Below, one piece after another: positions 38,442-48,250 of a stretch of 64,000 bases of DNA (position 1 is its first letter; each line of letters begins with the position of its first letter). The notes beneath the pieces were generated by a model. It saw only the letters and a program-made list of their open reading frames with translations, did not search any database and was not told where the DNA came from. Origin of the DNA: Hyphomicrobium_A sp963722495. GTDB lineage: Bacteria; Pseudomonadota; Alphaproteobacteria; Rhizobiales; Hyphomicrobiaceae. The DNA lies in NCBI GenBank assembly GCA_963722495.1, contig CAVRND010000014.1, positions 74,301-138,300 of the forward strand. The letters are read 5' to 3'. A program made the translations under genes and the position numbers.

Positions 38442-38711
38442 ATGCAGCGCTTGGGTTTGGTGGCGATGATATTTGCTGCGGCACTTGCCGTGGCACCGGA
38501 TTTCGCACGCGCCCAGGAAGGGCCTGGCGGCTTCATCAATCCGGGGCGCGACTGCCAGACAATTCGCACCTGCAACTTCCGCAAGGGCGGCTCATATCGC
38601 GGCTGCCTGTCGAGCTATAGCTGCCGCGTCTGCAAGCTGGTGAAGGTCTCGTGCAAGGGCCTGAGCGGAACGTGCCGCCAGATGCGCTGCGGCTGGGGCG
38701 GCGTCAGCTGA
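38442..38711 (+). CDS. Small cysteine-rich secreted protein
   Basis: 89 residues. A signal peptide (LVAMIFAAALAVAPDFARA) precedes a compact domain with eight cysteines (CQTIRTC, CLSSYSCRVC, SCKGLSGTC, RC), consistent with four disulfides. No family recognised. It stands alone between ilvE and a convergent small membrane protein. Confidence 0.65.
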   Translation: MQRLGLVAMIFAAALAVAPDFARAQEGPGGFINPGRDCQTIRTCNFRKGGSYRGCLSSYSCRVCKLVKVSCKGLSGTCRQMRCGWGGVS

Positions 38712-38738
38712 CTTTGGGCTGACCGCAGACTTTTTGGA

Positions 38739-38978
38739 TTAGCTTCTGGAGAACAGCGTCTGAGCGACGACGCCGCAGAATGTTGCGACGGCGGCGCCGA
38801 ACGTCATTAGTGCGGCGGGGGTGGGCACGGACCCGACGGCGGCGCCGATGCCGGCTGCTACGGCCGTCCAGAACAGCGCCGGGAACAGCGCCACGATCAG
38901 CAGGCCGGCGAACTGGTACCAGGCATCATCCCGCGCATGGTCGTTGGGGAGGGCGGATGCGTTTCCGGTCGGCTGCAT
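38739..38978 (-). CDS. Small membrane protein
   Basis: 79 residues with two hydrophobic helices (FAGLLIVALFPALFWTAVAA and AALMTFGAAVATFCGVVAQ). Coding is plausible from composition, but there is no recognised homologue. Confidence 0.45.
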   Translation of the reverse strand: MQPTGNASALPNDHARDDAWYQFAGLLIVALFPALFWTAVAAGIGAAVGSVPTPAALMTFGAAVATFCGVVAQTLFSRS

Positions 38979-39170
38979 GATCTACTCCGAGTGTTCGGAT
39001 CTGGTACGCCGAAACTAAGGACTCGACCATAAACGAGACGCTAATGCGTCCGGTTCCGTCGGAATTGAGCAAAATCTGCATAAACGAACGTTGAACAGCG
39101 GTTCGCTCTGGCACAACGGCGCGCCAGCGGCTATGCGCGGACGGGCTTAGAGCGGGCGGCGAGCGGCAGA

Positions 39171-40812
39171 ATGACAGATTCGGCGGACATCGACGTCGTC
39201 ATCATCGGCGGCGGCCACAACGGCCTCACCTGCGCCGCCTACCTGGCCGAGGCGGGGCTCAAGGTCGTCGTGCTGGAACAGAACCACGTCGTCGGCGGCG
39301 CGGCGGTGACGGAGGAATTCCACCCGGGATTCCGCAACTCGGTAGCCGCCTACACCGTCAGCCTGCTCAATCCGAAGGTCATCGCCGATCTCGAGCTGGC
39401 CAAGGCACGGCCTGCGCATCGTCGAGCGGCCGGCGGCGAACTTCTGGCCCATCGACGACAAGCGCTTTCTGTTGATGCGCGGAGGCTTGGTGGAGCGCCA
39501 GGCGGCAATCGCCCAGTTCTCGGTGCGCGATGCCGAGCGGCTGCCGGCCTATGACGCGATGCTGGAGCGCGCCGCCGACTTTTTGCGCGACCTGGTTTTG
39601 ACGACGCCGCCCAACGCCGGCGGCGGCATAGCCGAACTGATCAAGGGTGGGATGCTGGGCCGGCGCATGATGCACCTCGGCCTCGATGAACAACGCACGC
39701 TGCTCGACCTCTTCACGCGCAGCGCCGCCGACTTCCTCGACGGGTGGTTCGAGAGCGATGTGGTCAAAGGCGCCTTCGCCTTCGACGGCATCGTCGGCAA
39801 CTACGCGGCGCCATCGACTCCCGGCACCGCGTACGTGCTGCTGCACCATTGCTTCGGTGAGGTGAACGGCAAGCGCGGCGCCTGGGGCCATGCCATCGGC
39901 GGCATGGGCGCCATCACGCGCGCCATGGCTTCGGTGGCCGCAAAGCGGGGTGTCGAGATACGCACCGGTGCCAGGGTGCAGGAGATCATGACCGCCGACG
40001 GCGTGGCTACGGGCGTCGTGCTGACCAGCGGCGAGGAAATTTTCGCGCGTGCGGTCGCCGCCAACGTGGGTCCGAAGCTGCTGTTCCGCGACCTGGTGCC
40101 GGAGAGCGCGGTGACGCCCGAGACGCGCGCGCTGTTCACCGGCATGAAGACGGGCTCCGGCACGTTCCGCATGAACGTGGCGCTGAGCGAGCTGCCGGAT
40201 TTCACCTGCCGGCCGGGCACCAACGCGCAGGATCACCATGGCGCCGGCATCGTCATCGGTCCGTCGATGAGCTACCTGGAGCGCGCCTATCTCGACGCGC
40301 GCCTCACCGGCTGGTCGCGCGAACCGGTGGTGGAGATGCTCATCCCATCGACGCTGGACGACACGCTGGCGCCGCCGGGACAGCACGTCGCCAGCCTGTT
40401 CGTGCAGCACGTGGCGCCGCATCTGCCCGATGGGCGCAGCTGGGCGGACGTGCGCGAGAAGGAAGCGTTCGCCGACATCGTCATCGACACGGTGACGCGC
40501 TATGCGCCGAATTTCGAGCGGTCGGTGATCGCCGCGCAGATCCTGTCGCCGCTCGACATCGAGCAGCGCTTCGGCATGGTCGACGGCGATATCTTTCACG
40601 GCGCGCTGTCGCTCGATCAGCTGTTCTCGGCGCGCCCGCGTCTTGGCTACGCCGACTATCGGATGCCGCATCGGCGGGTTGTACCTGTGCGGCTCGGGTG
40701 CGCACCCCGGCGGCGGCGTCACCGGCGCGCCGGGTCACAATGCGGCGCGCGAGATCATCCGCGACTTCAAGGGTTGGCGGACGCGTGGGCCCGTTCGCGC
40801 CGCTCGCGCTGA
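39171..40812 (+). CDS. FAD-dependent oxidoreductase, PYROXD2/phytoene-desaturase-like (frame-broken)
   Basis: About 547 codons. The FAD-binding dinucleotide fold VVIIGGGHNGLTCAAYLAEA, an AVTEEFHPGFRNSVAAY segment and the C-terminal FAD motif GGLYLCGSGAHPGGGVTGAP are diagnostic. One extra G near 39405 (GCCAAGGCACGG) and one extra base near 40672 break the frame; the end is uncertain, and TGA 40810-40812 is in the main frame. Related proteins act on carotenoids or in mitochondria (PYROXD2), but no carotenoid genes are near, so substrate is unknown. It converges on the pentapeptide gene. Confidence 0.82.
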
Positions 40813-40822
40813 CGATGCTAAG

Positions 40823-41612
40823 TCAGACGATCGCGCGGTCGCGGTTCTTCGCCTTGTCGAGGTTCAGCGCCTGGTCGGCGCCCTTCATCTTGCCGATGCG
40901 CGCCGAGTTGAGATCGGCGCCGTCGAAGTTGGCGCCGGCAACGTTCGCGTCCGTCAGGTCGGCGGCGGCCAGCTCGCCCTTGCGCAGGTTGGCGCCGGAA
41001 AGGTCCGCCCCGCGCAGCGAAGCGAACTCCATGAACACGCGCTGCAGGTTGGCGCCCTTGAAGGTGGAGCCGTCGAGCTTGGCGCCTTTGAAGGCGCCGC
41101 GCATCAGATCCCATCGATTGGTTCTTCTCGTCGGCCGACAGGTCGGCACCGTCGAAGTTGGCCTTGGTGGCGCTGGCGTTGCTGAAGTCGGCAGCGACGT
41201 GCGCGCCGGCGAAGTTCGCGCCGTCGAGCTTGCCGCCGCCGAACTGCGTCGCGAACAGGCTCGAGTTCTTGAGGTTGGCGCCGGTGAAGTTCGACTTCAG
41301 CGCCCAGGCCTGGTCGAGGACGACGCCTTCGAGGTTGGTGTTGGAAAGATTCGCATCGTTGAGCCGCGCCGCCTGCAGCTTGGTGCGGCGCAGGTCCATG
41401 CCCGACAGGTCGAGGCCGTTGAGGCTCTTGCCGGTGAGGTCGAGCACCTCGCCCGCCGGCAGCTTGGCGATGGCGGCCTCCAGCTCGGGACGGCTCATCA
41501 TCGACTTGGTGAAGGCGTCGGAGCTGACGTCGAGACCCATCATGTTCTGGGCTTGGGCCGCTCCCGCCATCAGAAATGTAAACAGCAACGCCAGGCGTGC
41601 TAACGAGAGCAT
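40823..41612 (-). CDS. Secreted pentapeptide-repeat protein (one frame break)
   Basis: About 263 residues. A signal peptide ending AGAAQAQ leads to a long run of A(D/N)LXX-type repeats, e.g. NGLDLSGMDLRRTKL and GADLSGANLRKGELAAADLT. These fold as a right-handed quadrilateral beta-helix. A single indel near 41115 separates two repeat blocks. Its substrate or partner is unknown; export makes gyrase mimicry (Qnr-like) unlikely. GGAGGAAGG lies just before ATG 41612. Confidence 0.82.
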
Positions 41613-41728
41613 TGGACCTTCCTCCATTTTTCTGGTGTACGAGAGCGGCGGGTGGTCCGTTACCTGGATGGCCGAATTCTCCCCGCAAGGTCCACTACGC
41701 ACTGGCGCACATTTCCGAGGAGCAAGCC

Positions 41729-42103
41729 ATGAAGTTCGGAGCGGTGACGCCCATCCTGCGCATGTTCGACATCGCCAAGGCGCGCGAGTTCTACCTGGGC
41801 TTCCTCGGGTTTACGGTTGATTTCGAGCACCGCTTCGAGCCGGACTTTCCGCTCTACATGCAAGTCTCGCGCGGCGATTGCCAGCTGCACCTCTCAGAGC
41901 ATCACGGCGATGCCGCGCCCGGCTCGGCGATTCGCATCGCGATGGAGGGCATCGAGGACTTCCATGCCGAGCTGACCGCGAAGAAATATGGATACGCGCG
42001 GCCGGGCCTCGAGACCACGCCGTGGGCGCGCGAGATCCGCGTGACGGACCCGTTCTTCAATCGTCTGCTATTTGTGCAGTCCAACGAGCCCGACAAAGCT
42101 TGA
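41729..42103 (+). CDS. VOC/glyoxalase superfamily protein
   Basis: 124 residues: one vicinal-oxygen-chelate domain with AVTPILRMFDIAKAREFYLG at the start, DCQLHLSEHHGD in the middle and FNRLLFVQSNE at the end. This layout fits glyoxalase-like or bleomycin-resistance-like binding proteins. Possible metal ligands are a His and terminal acids. ATG 41729 follows GAGGAG. It is four bases from arfB and probably co-transcribed. Confidence 0.78.
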   Translation: MKFGAVTPILRMFDIAKAREFYLGFLGFTVDFEHRFEPDFPLYMQVSRGDCQLHLSEHHGDAAPGSAIRIAMEGIEDFHAELTAKKYGYARPGLETTPWAREIRVTDPFFNRLLFVQSNEPDKA

Positions 42104-42107
42104 GGCC

Positions 42108-42536
42108 ATGGCGAAGATCCGCATCACCGATAACGTGACGCTGGACGACGGCGAGCTGCAGGAACGTTTCGTGCGCGCTTCCGGCCCGGGCGGCCAGAAC
42201 GTCAACAAGGTATCGACTGCGGTGGAGCTGCGCCTTGACGTGCGCGGCTCGCCCTCGCTGCCGGCCGAGGTGCGCCGGAGGCTCGAGCGCCTCGCCGGAC
42301 GGCGGCTGACCGACGAAGGCGTGCTCGTCATCCAGGCGCAGAGCTTCCGCACGCAGGAGCGCAACCGTGACGACGCGCGCGAGCGGCTGTTCGATCTGAT
42401 CCGCCAGGCGGCCATCGTGCCCAAACGACGGGTTCGGACGCGGCCGCCGCGCGCCGCCAAGGAGCGCCGCCACGAGGCGAAGGCCAACCGCTCCAACGTC
42501 AAGCGCCTGCGCGGGTCCAAGATGGACGCCGACTAG
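42108..42536 (+). CDS. arfB: Alternative ribosome-rescue factor ArfB
   Basis: 142 residues. The GGQ motif in RASGPGGQNVNKVSTAVELR hydrolyses peptidyl-tRNA on stalled ribosomes, and the basic tail (KERRHEAKANRSNVKRLRGS) binds the empty mRNA channel. It lacks the codon-recognition domain of release factors. Intact frame, standard length. Confidence 0.93.
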   Translation: MAKIRITDNVTLDDGELQERFVRASGPGGQNVNKVSTAVELRLDVRGSPSLPAEVRRRLERLAGRRLTDEGVLVIQAQSFRTQERNRDDARERLFDLIRQAAIVPKRRVRTRPPRAAKERRHEAKANRSNVKRLRGSKMDAD

Positions 42537-42592
42537 CGCGGGCTCCCCCTTGGAGTGATGGACGTTCTGCTCGCGCACTCGCGGCAATCAAT

Positions 42593-42762
42593 CGTCATGG
42601 CCGCGTCACGGCGCAGCCGTGCTCCGCACGGACGGCAGCCATCCACGCAAGTCTCCACAACACTACAGCCGAGGATATGAGAGCTAGTTGGTTGCTATTG
42701 CCTGACCTCACCCACCCAATCTCTGAAGCTGGCGTGGATGGCCGCCTGCGCGGCCATGACGG
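42593..42762. repeat. Pair of intergenic palindromic repeat elements
   Basis: Element one (42593-42648) starts CGTCATGGCCGCG and ends GCCATCCACGC. Element two (42733-42762) is in the opposite orientation, starting GCGTGGATGGC and ending CCATGACG, so each end matches the reverse complement of the other. It resembles rhizobial intergenic repeats that read GTGGATGGCC...GGCCATGAC. It lies between convergent arfB and the GNAT gene and may serve as a terminator. No gene is in the 248-base gap. Confidence 0.65.
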
Positions 42763-42784
42763 AGAGGCGGAGCGATCGATTTGA

Positions 42785-43990
42785 TCAAGTCGGAGGGACG
42801 TTAACGCTTACGGCGCCGCGTCTGCGTCGAGGTAGCGACGCGTCCGAGCCGAGCGCCTGCAGATCGGGATCGGTCTTGTCGAACGCCATGCGCGGTCCGA
42901 GCAGCTTGAATAGCGGATTGAGCGCGCGGTTTCGGTGCTTGGCGTAGATCCAGCTGCGCTTGAGCTGGCAGCCGAAGCGCGCCTTCTGCCGGTAGGCGGT
43001 CTGGCCGGTCTGCAGCCACGGGATGCTGCGCTCGATGCACAGCTGCACCATCGCCATCCAGTTGATGAAGTAGAGGTTATGCTCGCGTGCCGCCGGGTAG
43101 CGCATGCCGATGTACTTGCCGAGCACGCGGTTCGACTCGATCAGGTGGATGTTGAAGCTGACCAGCTCCCCGTTGACGCGGCACAGCATGACGCCCGCAT
43201 TTTCGCCGGCGCTTGCCAGCACTTCACGAAAGTAAGCGTCGGGTACGTCGTCGAAGGCGCCATAGTCGGACTTGCGATGCGCGTGCGTCTCCTCGAACAG
43301 CGCCGCGATTTCCGTTTCGATGCCGTCGATCGACTGGCGAAACTCGATGTCGACGTTGGCGGCGTGCTTCAATTTCTTCTTGAGGCTCGAGCGCATGTTG
43401 GGGGAGAGCGACCCGAGGTATTCGTCGACGCTGGCGAACGGCAGGTGCAGCGTGGCGATGGGCAGCGTCGGCATGCCTGTGAATCCGGCGTCGGCGAGCG
43501 GCGCCTGCGCCCAAAGATTGTCGCGATGGGTGATGTCCTTCAGCGCGAGCAGGGGGACGTTCTCTGAAGCAGCGTGCGCGTCGAGACCGGCGAGCAGGGC
43601 TTGCAGCGTCGCCGTGCGCGCTTCAGGCGGCATGCCGGGCGCAAAGCCGATCGGGCATTCCTCGGTCAGCGGCGAGCCCATGCCCAGCATCGGTACGGCA
43701 ACGAGCTTCGGCGCCCGGTGGTAGATCCACGCGACGGGACGCTGCAGCGGCCCCTCGAGCGACATGTCGAGGCGATAGTCGGTGCGAAAGAGTGGCGCCG
43801 CGGCCACGAGCTCATCGCCCGCGTAGGCGGCGATGGCCGAGGTCGAAAAGCCCTGCGGGCCGGCCAGTTCGCAGGCGCGAAAGTAGCCCCAATCCTCGGC
43901 GCGGCCGGGAAAAAGCCGGTTCCAGTCGTCGCTTGCGATTGCGGCGAGGCTGTCGACATGGCGCACGCGCAGCGGCGCAACCGCGCTCAT
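42785..43990 (-). CDS. GNAT-like acetyltransferase (BioF2/FemAB type)
   Basis: About 401 residues. The C-terminal half resembles the Acetyltransf_6/FemAB-like fold: SSLKKKLKHAANVDIEFRQS, YFREVLASAGENAGVMLCRV, GMRYPAAREHNLYFINW. These proteins move acyl or aminoacyl groups on cell-wall or polysaccharide substrates. The N-terminal half is not diagnostic. ATG 43990 is preferred, though the frame is open upstream. Intact frame. Confidence 0.68.
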   Translation of the reverse strand: MSAVAPLRVRHVDSLAAIASDDWNRLFPGRAEDWGYFRACELAGPQGFSTSAIAAYAGDELVAAAPLFRTDYRLDMSLEGPLQRPVAWIYHRAPKLVAVPMLGMGSPLTEECPIGFAPGMPPEARTATLQALLAGLDAHAASENVPLLALKDITHRDNLWAQAPLADAGFTGMPTLPIATLHLPFASVDEYLGSLSPNMRSSLKKKLKHAANVDIEFRQSIDGIETEIAALFEETHAHRKSDYGAFDDVPDAYFREVLASAGENAGVMLCRVNGELVSFNIHLIESNRVLGKYIGMRYPAAREHNLYFINWMAMVQLCIERSIPWLQTGQTAYRQKARFGCQLKRSWIYAKHRNRALNPLFKLLGPRMAFDKTDPDLQALGSDASLPRRRRGAVSVNVPPT

Positions 43991-44236
43991 CGGCCCCAAA
44001 TCCTCGGCGCCGATCCGGGCCATGCCCATGGCTGCGGGTCGTAAATTGTCACACCTGGCATTCGCCTCCGGCATTGTGCGGGCGGGGATTTTGAACTTAT
44101 CGTCGCTGCGCGCTGTTCCTTGCGTAACAGCTGCGTTGCGGCATGTGGAGCGACACATTTTCCGCGCTATACCCCCGGTACGCTGGATTCGGCGCGTGGG
44201 GACTATACGCAAGGGACCTGAGAAGGGGCGAAGGAC

Positions 44237-44654
44237 ATGAGAATTCGTGTGATGGCGGGCCTTGCGGTCGCCTCCGTAGCGGCAGCCGTGGCGATCAGCG
44301 CCACCGCATTTGCCCAGGGCAGCCCGCTCGGCGTGTGGATCGACCACACGGGCCGCGGCGCGGTGGAAATCACCGACTGCGGCGGCAACCTGTGCGGCAA
44401 GGTCGTATGGGTCGCCGACTCAAGCGAACTCCAAGGGCTGCGGGCTGCAGATCCTCGGCGACGTCAAGCCGATGGGCGACGGCACCTTCGACGAGGGCTG
44501 GATCTACGATCCCGACAAGGACGCCAAGTTCGACGTCGAGATCGTGCCGCAGGGCAACAAGCTGAAGATCGTCGGTTATGCCGGCGTCAAGCTGTTCAGC
44601 CAGACGTTCACCTGGACCAAGGCGCCGAGCGACTGCACGCGGTGCCAGTCGTAG
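44237..44654 (+). CDS. DUF2147 secreted protein (one frame break)
   Basis: About 138 residues. A signal peptide (VMAGLAVASVAAAVAISATA) precedes PLGVWIDHTGRGAVEITDCG and, after an extra base near 44440, GDGTFDEGWIYDPDKDAKF. The D.GKGW.G.IYDP...K-type motif is the DUF2147 lipocalin-like fold. Periplasmic; function unknown. It is convergent with the patatin gene. Confidence 0.78.
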
Positions 44655-44670
44655 ACCTCGCAAGCTCTCC

Positions 44671-46512
44671 TCAGCGTGCGTGCTCTGCAGCCGCGCGTCG
44701 CCTCGACGGCGGCGATGAGAGGATGACGCGCGCGCTTCAGGCGCTGCACCTCTTCCAGACCCCACCAGTAAGCGTTGCGCACCAGCTCCGCGTGCCGGTC
44801 CCAATCGAGGATGCCCATGTTCGCCGGAATGGGCGGCACGAACAGCACGTCGTCCGGCTTCAGCTGGCGATTGAAGTCGTCGCGGCCGGCCATCAGCGAG
44901 CGCATCAGCACGGTGGTGAGCCCGGGCGCCGCCGGAAGCTTGCCGCGCATCATCGGATTGATGCTCATGCTGATCAGCTCGGCGCGCGAGGGCAGCTTGC
45001 TGTAGTCGACGTCGAAGCGCTCCAGCTCCGGGATGTGGAAGCTGACGACGACGTTGGGGCCGTTCTTCAACTCGTGCATGGTGCGGATCGGCACGTTGTC
45101 GAGCAGGCAGCCGTCGACCAGCATCTCGCCTTCCGGCGTATAGACCGGCGGCAGCAGCACCGGGATCGAGCCCGAGGCGCGGATGGCGTCGAACAGGTCG
45201 CCGCGGTCGTGCCGGTGCAGCTCGTAGCTCGACAGGTTGGTCGACACCGAGAAGTAGGGGATCCACAGATCCTCGATGTTGATGCCGCCGAAATAGCGCG
45301 ACAGCTGCGTGTCGTAGTGGCGGTGGTCGAGCAGCGAATAGCGCGGCCAGGTGTAGCGCTGCATGGCGCGGTTGTTGACGAAGATGTCGTGCGTGCCGCG
45401 GTCGATGTCGTCGGGGTGCTTGCCCATGGCGAAAGCGCCGGTCATCGCCGCGCCGGCCGACGTGCCGCCGACGATGTCGAACTCGAAGCCGCTCTCGATC
45501 AGCGCCTTGTAGAGCCCGACGTGCGCCGCACAGAGCGCGCCGCCGCCGCAGGCGACGAGGCCGAGCGCCGTGCCGTTGATGAAGCGGTAGAGGCGCGCGA
45601 TCGTGCTGCGGTCGTTCATCGCCACGTGGTGGTGCATGGCGAGGCTGCGGCGGCGCAGCCAGCGCGCGGTGCCCGACATCAGCTCGCGCCGCTCGTGCAC
45701 GACGACGAGGCGGCGCGCCTCGGTGTTGACGAAGGCGGCGGCCAGCTGCTCGAGCGCGTTGGGTGTCGGATCGGCATCGTCGGTCGCTACGGCAAGAACG
45801 AGGTCGGCGTGGCGGATCGCCTTCTGCGACCACGGCGTCAGCTCGGCATCGGCGAGGAAGATCAGGTAGTCGTACGAGCTCTCGAGCTGGTTGAGCGCGG
45901 CCGTCGCCTCGGTGCTGTCGAGCTGCGACGCCGCGCGGCAGCAGATCGCCGGCCCGCGCCGCATCGAGCACCAGCGTGTTGGCGTTGGCCGAGAACACGG
46001 AGGCGAGCTGGTCAAGGAACTCGTCCGGGATCTGCGCGCCGCCGGCGCGAATGACGGCGATGGTGCGCGGGCGCGGATCGTGGGTGGCAGGCTCGATGCG
46101 CCGTGGTGGCGGCAAGGCGCTGCGACAGCGCCGTGGTCAGCGTGCGCCAGATGCCCGGGCACTTGACCGAGATGCGCTCGAACTCGGCGCGACCGAGGCG
46201 GAGCACGAGGCTGTCGCGCATGGCCGAGACGGTGGCGGTGCGCGTGCCGCCGGTGAGAAAGGCGATCTCGCCGATCGGCTGCTCCGGGCCGATCTCGGTG
46301 AGCGGATCGCGGCGGCCTTCGAGGGTGACGGCGAAGCGCCCGGAGATGACGATATAGAGCTCGTCTGCCGCATCGCCCTGGCGGACGAGGACGTCACCGC
46401 GCTTCAAGGCGCGCGTTTCCAGCTCGGCCATGAGAGCGGCGCGCTCATCGGCGCCGAGCTCGGAGAAGATGCCCACGGCGGGAAGGCCTGCCTTGGAAAG
46501 AAGCGAATGCAT
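44671..46512 (-). CDS. Patatin phospholipase with N-terminal cyclic-nucleotide-binding domain (NTE-like; frame-broken)
   Basis: About 613 codons. Residues 1-130 form a cNMP-binding fold: RGDVLVRQGDAADELYIVIS, GEIAFLTGGTRTATVSA. A middle region (TIAVIRAGGAQIPDEFLDQL, YDYLIFLADAELTPW) precedes the patatin domain with ACGGGALCAAHVGL (oxyanion), GGTSAGAAMTGAFAMG (catalytic Ser) and DGCLLDNVPI (catalytic Asp). This layout is that of neuropathy-target-esterase-like lysophospholipases. Breaks lie near 46115, 45945 and 44690; the stop is probably 44671. Whether the CAP-like domain binds cAMP is untested. Confidence 0.87.
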
Positions 46513-46722
46513 CGGTCAGCCGGCTCTTAACTACGATCGAACCAGCATAGTTCACCCGCTGCTACGGCGCGCGCGCAATCGGCGCGATTGGCGAATGGAA
46601 GCCTGAGGCCCGATGCGAACCGGGATGGCGAGGATGCTGCTGCATCTGGCAGTTAAGGCGGTGATCGGCTAAGGCTGAAGGCGCGCGCCTGCACCTTTCA
46701 GGGGGCGTCGAGGATCCGCTGC

Positions 46723-47142
46723 ATGCGCTTCGTCAGCTTTCTGCTCTCCGTCGTCACCGCGCTGACCGCCGTCGTCACGTTCATGGTGGCGCTGTTCTCC
46801 AACTTCACCGACGATCCGCATAATCCTGTCACCCCGTGGGCGCGGGCGCTGTTCGGCGACGCCGGCGCGCTGGTCGTCCTCGGCCTGCTGGCGGCGATAT
46901 TTATCTGGTTCAAGCCCGCCGTTGCCGAGAAGATGCTCTGGTGCGCCGCCGTGCTGGGTGTCGCCGGCATGGTGATGTGCGCCATCACGTTTGTGGTGTC
47001 GCCCAACCCGACGCCGCCGCCGCTGTCGTTCAAGGTGCTGTCTGTGCTCTTGAGCGGTGCCATTCCGGCGGTTGCCGCTGCGACAGGCGCGATGATGACG
47101 CGTCGCTTGTTGAAACCTGACGAACGCGTGACCTTCGCGTAG
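46723..47142 (+). CDS. Four-helix membrane protein, paralogue 1
   Basis: 139 residues, four predicted membrane helices (FVSFLLSVVTALTAVVTFMV, ALVVLGLLAAIFIWF, MLWCAAVLGVAGMVMC, VLLSGAIPAVAAATGAMM). It is followed 10 bases later by a second protein of equal size and topology. No family recognised. Confidence 0.55.
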   Translation: MRFVSFLLSVVTALTAVVTFMVALFSNFTDDPHNPVTPWARALFGDAGALVVLGLLAAIFIWFKPAVAEKMLWCAAVLGVAGMVMCAITFVVSPNPTPPPLSFKVLSVLLSGAIPAVAAATGAMMTRRLLKPDERVTFA

Positions 47143-47152
47143 GAGTTCGCCG

Positions 47153-47569
47153 ATGCGGCTTGTCATTACCTTGCTCAGCCTGACGGTGACGATGACGGCG
47201 CTTGTTGCGCTGAACGGGGCGCTGATCAGCGGCGTCTCCGAAGAGTCGATGGGCTCGGGCATCCGATGGTCGCGCGTGCAGCTGGCCGATGCGGTGGCGA
47301 TGGTGCTGCTGGGATTGCTTGGTGCGGCGCTGGTGTGGGTTCTGCCGCAGGCCGCCGAAGCGACGCTATGGGCGGCGACGGGCGCCGGGCTGGTCGGCAT
47401 TGCGGTCGAGGGCGGGATGCTGGCCGCCGCCTACAACGAGAACATGACGGCGCCGCTGATGGCGGCCTCGGTGCTGGTGAGCGGCGCCGCGCCGGCTGCC
47501 ATTGCTGCCTTGGCCGCGCTGCTGACGCATCGCTTCGTGCTGCCGAGCCTGTTGGCCGTCGCCGGTTAG
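47153..47569 (+). CDS. Four-helix membrane protein, paralogue 2
   Basis: 138 residues. Matches the neighbour in length, topology and local motifs: MR(F/L)V at the start, a D.. (G)A(L/M)V(V/L)LGLL segment, WCAAVLG/WAATGAG, and LSGAIPA/VSGAAPA. This is tandem duplication with divergence. Function unknown. Its stop overlaps the next minus-strand stop by four bases. Confidence 0.55.
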   Translation: MRLVITLLSLTVTMTALVALNGALISGVSEESMGSGIRWSRVQLADAVAMVLLGLLGAALVWVLPQAAEATLWAATGAGLVGIAVEGGMLAAAYNENMTAPLMAASVLVSGAAPAAIAALAALLTHRFVLPSLLAVAG

Positions 47570-48006
47570 GCGGCGAGCAGCTCGGCTTCGACCATGACAG
47601 CGGCCGGGCGCGTCTCGAGAGTGACGACGTTGGCGGCGAGAGCGTCCTGCAGCGACAGGAGGAAGCGCTGCGGGTTGAAGCCGCGGTTGCCGTTGAGGCG
47701 CAGCGAGGCGGCGATGGCGATGGCAGGGGCCATCAGCGCGTAGCCGTTGCCGAGCATCAGATCCTTGAGGCGGCGGGCGCCGAACACTTCCACCAGGTGA
47801 CGGAAGCGGACGAAGGCGGCCAGCGCGCGCTGCGGCTCGGCGTGATGACGGCTTTGCAGAGCAGCGCGCGCTGTGTCGAGGTCGGCATCGGTGGCGCCGT
47901 TGAGAAGCACCAGCCCGCGACCGTCCTCGATGAGGGAGCGCATGGCGGCGGCGAGGTCGGCCGCGTCTACGGCCGGAATGTCGGTGAGGTCCCAGGTCAT
48001 GGCCAT
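47566..48006 (-). CDS. Unknown soluble protein
   Basis: 146 residues, no membrane helix or signal. Features include VRFRHLVEVFGARRLKDLML and RFLLSLQDALAANVVTLETR; the content is Ala/Leu-rich and helical. No family recognised. It follows the cold-shock-like gene after 25 bases. Confidence 0.55.
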   Translation of the reverse strand: MAMTWDLTDIPAVDAADLAAAMRSLIEDGRGLVLLNGATDADLDTARAALQSRHHAEPQRALAAFVRFRHLVEVFGARRLKDLMLGNGYALMAPAIAIAASLRLNGNRGFNPQRFLLSLQDALAANVVTLETRPAAVMVEAELLAA

Positions 48007-48031
48007 TGTCGTGTGCTCCAGCTCGGATTGG

Positions 48032-48250
48032 TTAGTGGCTGCCGCCGCCGAAGGCGGTCCAGGGCGTGCCGGTCATCAGGAAGATCTCCTTGGGGCGGCG
48101 TGCGTTGACGAGGAAGTCGACGGTGTGGCCGACGAGCTTGCCGTTGAGGTTGACGACTTGGTCCTTGGCAAAGCGGTACTTGGCGCCGTCCTCGGCCTCG
48201 ATGACGCCGAAGCCGACTTTGCTGCTGAACTTCGTGATCCGACCGTGCAC
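48032..48250 (-). CDS. Cold-shock-domain-like protein
   Basis: 72 residues from GTG 48250, with GGGAGA five bases upstream. GRITKFSSKVGFGVIEAEDG aligns with the RNP-1 region of cold-shock domains (G.V.KF...KGFGFI...DG), and QVVNLNGKLVGHTVDFLVN follows. Aromatic RNA-contact residues of true CspA are reduced, so nucleic-acid binding is likely but weaker or specialised. Confidence 0.68.
   Translation of the reverse strand: MHGRITKFSSKVGFGVIEAEDGAKYRFAKDQVVNLNGKLVGHTVDFLVNARRPKEIFLMTGTPWTAFGGGSH

Noticed and set aside
44237..46054. 605-codon plus-strand open frame across the DUF2147 and patatin genes
   Set aside because: It starts as DUF2147, then runs antisense to the patatin gene after a frame break; the extension is an artefact.
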